Part shown: positions 5,472 to 7,175 of the stretch, in pieces
How the letters are laid out: each line of letters opens with the position of its first letter
How positions within the stretch are numbered: the stretch's first letter is position 1
From: Bryobacterales bacterium
GTDB taxonomy: Bacteria > Acidobacteriota > Terriglobia > Bryobacterales > Bryobacteraceae
Assembly (NCBI GenBank): GCA_003154855.1
Contig: PMEV01000105.1
Location: 1-7,175 of the forward strand
Reading direction: 5' to 3'
DNA length: 7,175 bases
Position numbers and translations under genes: made by a program
The notes under the pieces: model-generated
What the model was told of the DNA's origin: nothing
Databases searched by the model: none
What the model saw: the letters and a program-made list of their open reading frames with translations, nothing else

Positions 5472-6215
5472 CTACGGGGATGCCGGCCTGGCTGCGGAAT
5501 TGGCGGGCGTTGCGCTCATCTGCGCCCGCTGCTGGTACATCTGGACCAACTGCTGGCTGATGGTTTGCTGATTCAACGCCGCCGGAGGACTCATGGCAGC
5601 CGGCTTCGGCATATTGGATTGATCCAACGAGGCCAGTTTCTGACGCATGGATTGATCGGAGGTCTCGGCGGGAGGAGGCGCGGGCGGATCGGGCGGCGGA
5701 CTCGCCGCGGCCGTTTCCTCGGGCGCCGGAGCCGCTCCTGGATCGGCGGGCGCGGCCGAAGCCGCGGAGGCGCTGCGGGACGAGCTGGCCGCCATCTCCG
5801 GCGCGGCGCTGGCGCTTCCTCTCTGGTCGCGAGCGATGACCAGCACGTTCTGGATCTTGGCCGGATCGGTGTCGGAGGCCTGAATGATGAAGTCGCAGCG
5901 CGAGTCGCTCAGCAGGGTGGCCAGAACCTCGCGCGCGGGGCCCGGTCCTGAGGTGACCGACGCGATTTTCAGGCCGCCCACGCCCTCTGGAACATCGATC
6001 TTTACGCCGGTGAGTGCGGCCACCTCGGAGAGGATCTCCCCGAGCGTCGCATTGACCGCGTCGATCTTGAGCTGGCCGCCAACGTAGAAAACCCTCTGAG
6101 AGGCGGCATGGGAGCTCTGCACTGCGGCGGCGCTTCCAAGAAGCAGGAGCGCAAGCAGGGGGAAGGCCCGCCTCCTCCCGCCGGATTGTGGATGAATCGG
6201 CGATCGTCGTGGCAT
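5472..6215 (-). CDS. Exported STN-domain (secretin/TonB N-terminal-like) protein
   Basis: A 247-residue protein of unknown role. An Arg-rich n-region and hydrophobic run (about 14-38, ending SSHA) form a signal peptide. Residues about 48-130 match the STN fold: LKIDAVNATLGEILSEVAALTGV, then LKIASVTSGPGPAREVLATLLSDS, ending in NVLVIAR. In secretins and TonB receptors this domain sits at the periplasmic N-terminus; here no secretin or barrel follows. The rest is an Ala/Pro/Ser-rich stretch (about 133-187) and a Gln/Met-containing tail with QQLVQMYQQR at 221-230. The start ATG is supported by GAGGTGA (6220-6226 on the reverse strand) 4 bases upstream. The gene begins 15 bp after the CusA-type gene stops, in the same direction, so co-transcription is likely. 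It could be a periplasmic adaptor, but no partner is shown by the sequence. Confidence 0.82.
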   Translation of the reverse strand: MPRRSPIHPQSGGRRRAFPLLALLLLGSAAAVQSSHAASQRVFYVGGQLKIDAVNATLGEILSEVAALTGVKIDVPEGVGGLKIASVTSGPGPAREVLATLLSDSRCDFIIQASDTDPAKIQNVLVIARDQRGSASAAPEMAASSSRSASAASAAPADPGAAPAPEETAAASPPPDPPAPPPAETSDQSMRQKLASLDQSNMPKPAAMSPPAALNQQTISQQLVQMYQQRAQMSATPANSAARPASP

Positions 6216-6219
6216 CGGG

Positions 6220-6226
6220 TCACCTC
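6220..6226 (-). promoter_or_regulatory. Ribosome binding site of the STN-domain gene
   Basis: Read on the reverse strand this is GAGGTGA, 4 bases before the ATG at 6215 and inside the 15-bp gap after the pump gene's stop. It supports this start and independent initiation within an operon. Confidence 0.7.
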
Positions 6227-6230
6227 GCGG

Positions 6231-7175
6231 TCAGGAAGGCTGGAGCTGCAAACTTCCAGCGGTTTCCTTGGGCTGCTCTTCGGGCCTCGGCAGCTTCTTC
6301 AAAGCGGTGTTCCATCTCCAGATTTCGTAGATCGCCGGGTAGACCAGCAGCTCCAGAACGAACGAGGTGAAGATACCGCCTACCATCGGCGCGGCGATGC
6401 GTTTCATCACGTCGGAGCCGGCGCCAGTGGCCCACATGATGGGAAACAGGCCGATACAAGTGGTGGCGAAGGTCATGAACTTGGGCCGCAACCGCTTGGC
6501 GGCGCCGTGCACGATGGCCTCGCGCAGGTCGCTAAGCCCGCGCAGACGGCCCTCGCGTCTGGCCTCCTCGAAGGCCAAGTCGAGATAGAGCAGCATGAAG
6601 ACTCCGGTCTCGGCATCAATCCCCAGCAGGGCGATCAATCCCACCCACACGGCTACGCTCATATTGTAACCGGCCGCGTACAGAAACCACACGGCGCCAA
6701 CGGCGGAAAACGGCACGGCCAACAGAACGATGATGGTCTTGGCCATCGACCCGGTGTTGATGTACAGCAGCAGGAAGACGAGAAAGAGCGTGAACGGCAA
6801 GACCAGCTTGAGGCGCTCTTTCACCCGCTCCATGGCTTCGTACTGGCCGCTCCAGGCGACCGAGTAGCCGGCCGGCAACTTAAGGCGGTCGCGCAGGAGC
6901 CGGTTGGCTTCGGCGATGTAGCTGCCGGGATCGCGGCCCACGAGGTCGACGTAAACGTATCCGGTGAGCAGGCCGTCTTCATTGCGGATCATGGAAGGCC
7001 CGGTCGTGAGGCTGATCTGGGCCAGATCGCTCAACGGCAACTGGCGCTGACCGCCCGCCGGAACGGGGATGCGGCCCAGCGCCCCCAGATCGCTTCGGAA
7101 ATCGCGCTGGAAGCGGACGTTGACCCGGTAGCGCTCGCGCCCGGCCACCACCGTGCTGACGTTGTCGCCGCCGAT
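6231..7175 (-). CDS. cusA: CusA/CzcA-family heavy-metal RND efflux pump, C-terminal part
   Basis: The inner-membrane proton-driven pump of a tripartite metal exporter, which moves metal ions toward a periplasmic adaptor and an outer-membrane channel. The frame is open through the right window edge, leaving the last 314 residues of a protein usually about 1,030-1,060 long. Visible are the periplasmic part (GRERYRVNVRF, GPSMIRNEDGLLTGYVYVDL) and the last membrane block (LPFTLFLVFLLLY, LLAVPFSAVGAVWFLY, VGLIALLGIDAETGVFMLLYL, GLFPIMWATGAGSDVMKRIAAPMVGG, LLVYPAIYEIW). The Glu of DAETG (codon 6609-6611) and the Lys of RPKFMT (codon 6480-6482) match the CusA proton-relay Glu939 and Lys984. The sequence resembles CusA (Cu/Ag) more than multidrug RND pumps, but the ion cannot be fixed from this part. 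The STN-domain gene follows 15 bp after its stop. Confidence 0.95.
   Translation of the reverse strand: MGGDNVSTVVAGRERYRVNVRFQRDFRSDLGALGRIPVPAGGQRQLPLSDLAQISLTTGPSMIRNEDGLLTGYVYVDLVGRDPGSYIAEANRLLRDRLKLPAGYSVAWSGQYEAMERVKERLKLVLPFTLFLVFLLLYINTGSMAKTIIVLLAVPFSAVGAVWFLYAAGYNMSVAVWVGLIALLGIDAETGVFMLLYLDLAFEEARREGRLRGLSDLREAIVHGAAKRLRPKFMTFATTCIGLFPIMWATGAGSDVMKRIAAPMVGGIFTSFVLELLVYPAIYEIWRWNTALKKLPRPEEQPKETAGSLQLQPS

Noticed and set aside
5250..5951. Forward frame across the convergent gene ends
   Set aside because: Arg/Gly-rich shadow of the transglycosylase and STN-domain genes, crossing the twin palindromes.
1..7175. CRISPR array, rRNA or complete insertion sequence
   Set aside because: No regularly spaced repeats, no rRNA-like sequence and no intact transposase were seen.

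Overview
The window is high-GC, bacterial and chromosomal in character. Three things point, with moderate confidence, to the Acidobacteriota (perhaps the Solibacter/Bryobacter side). A periplasmic parvulin-type prolyl isomerase has two Cys just after its low-complexity N-terminus. It is paired with a lytic transglycosylase that has a short beta-rich N-terminal module. A small exported STN-domain protein lies behind a CusA-type pump. The assignment rests on remembered family resemblance, not a search.

Left part (1-1497): the 3' part of nifV (homocitrate synthase, FeMo-cofactor synthesis) enters from the left edge and overlaps by 4 bp (ATGA) a GNAT-family acetyltransferase gene. This is probably the tail of a nif operon lying mostly outside the window. 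The NifV frame is intact, but two His positions normally present in the family's active site are Gln here, and the C-terminus is short.

Middle part (1498-3581): a gene-poor junction. It holds a short reverse-strand reading frame that may be a gene remnant, and a sequence resembling the 3' half of a tRNA-Asn gene with a short direct repeat close to each end. It also holds one credible gene, a small secreted lipocalin-like (DUF1579-like) protein on the reverse strand with a TTG start and a strong ribosome binding site. After that comes about 1.1 kb with no supportable gene, containing a 24-bp imperfect direct repeat and two hairpins. The region looks like accumulated debris between a nif cluster and housekeeping genes; no complete mobile element can be recognised.

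Right part (3582-7175): a forward pair for envelope work (SurA/PpiC-like chaperone-isomerase, then an SLT-type lytic transglycosylase) faces a reverse pair (C-terminal third of a CusA/CzcA heavy-metal RND pump, then an STN-domain exported protein). The 49 bp between the converging stop codons are almost filled by two back-to-back perfect palindromes that share one core with a compensatory base-pair change. No complete novel system is demonstrable. The most unusual points are the NifV substitutions, the tRNA-like fragment with its nearby repeats, and the twin palindromes.
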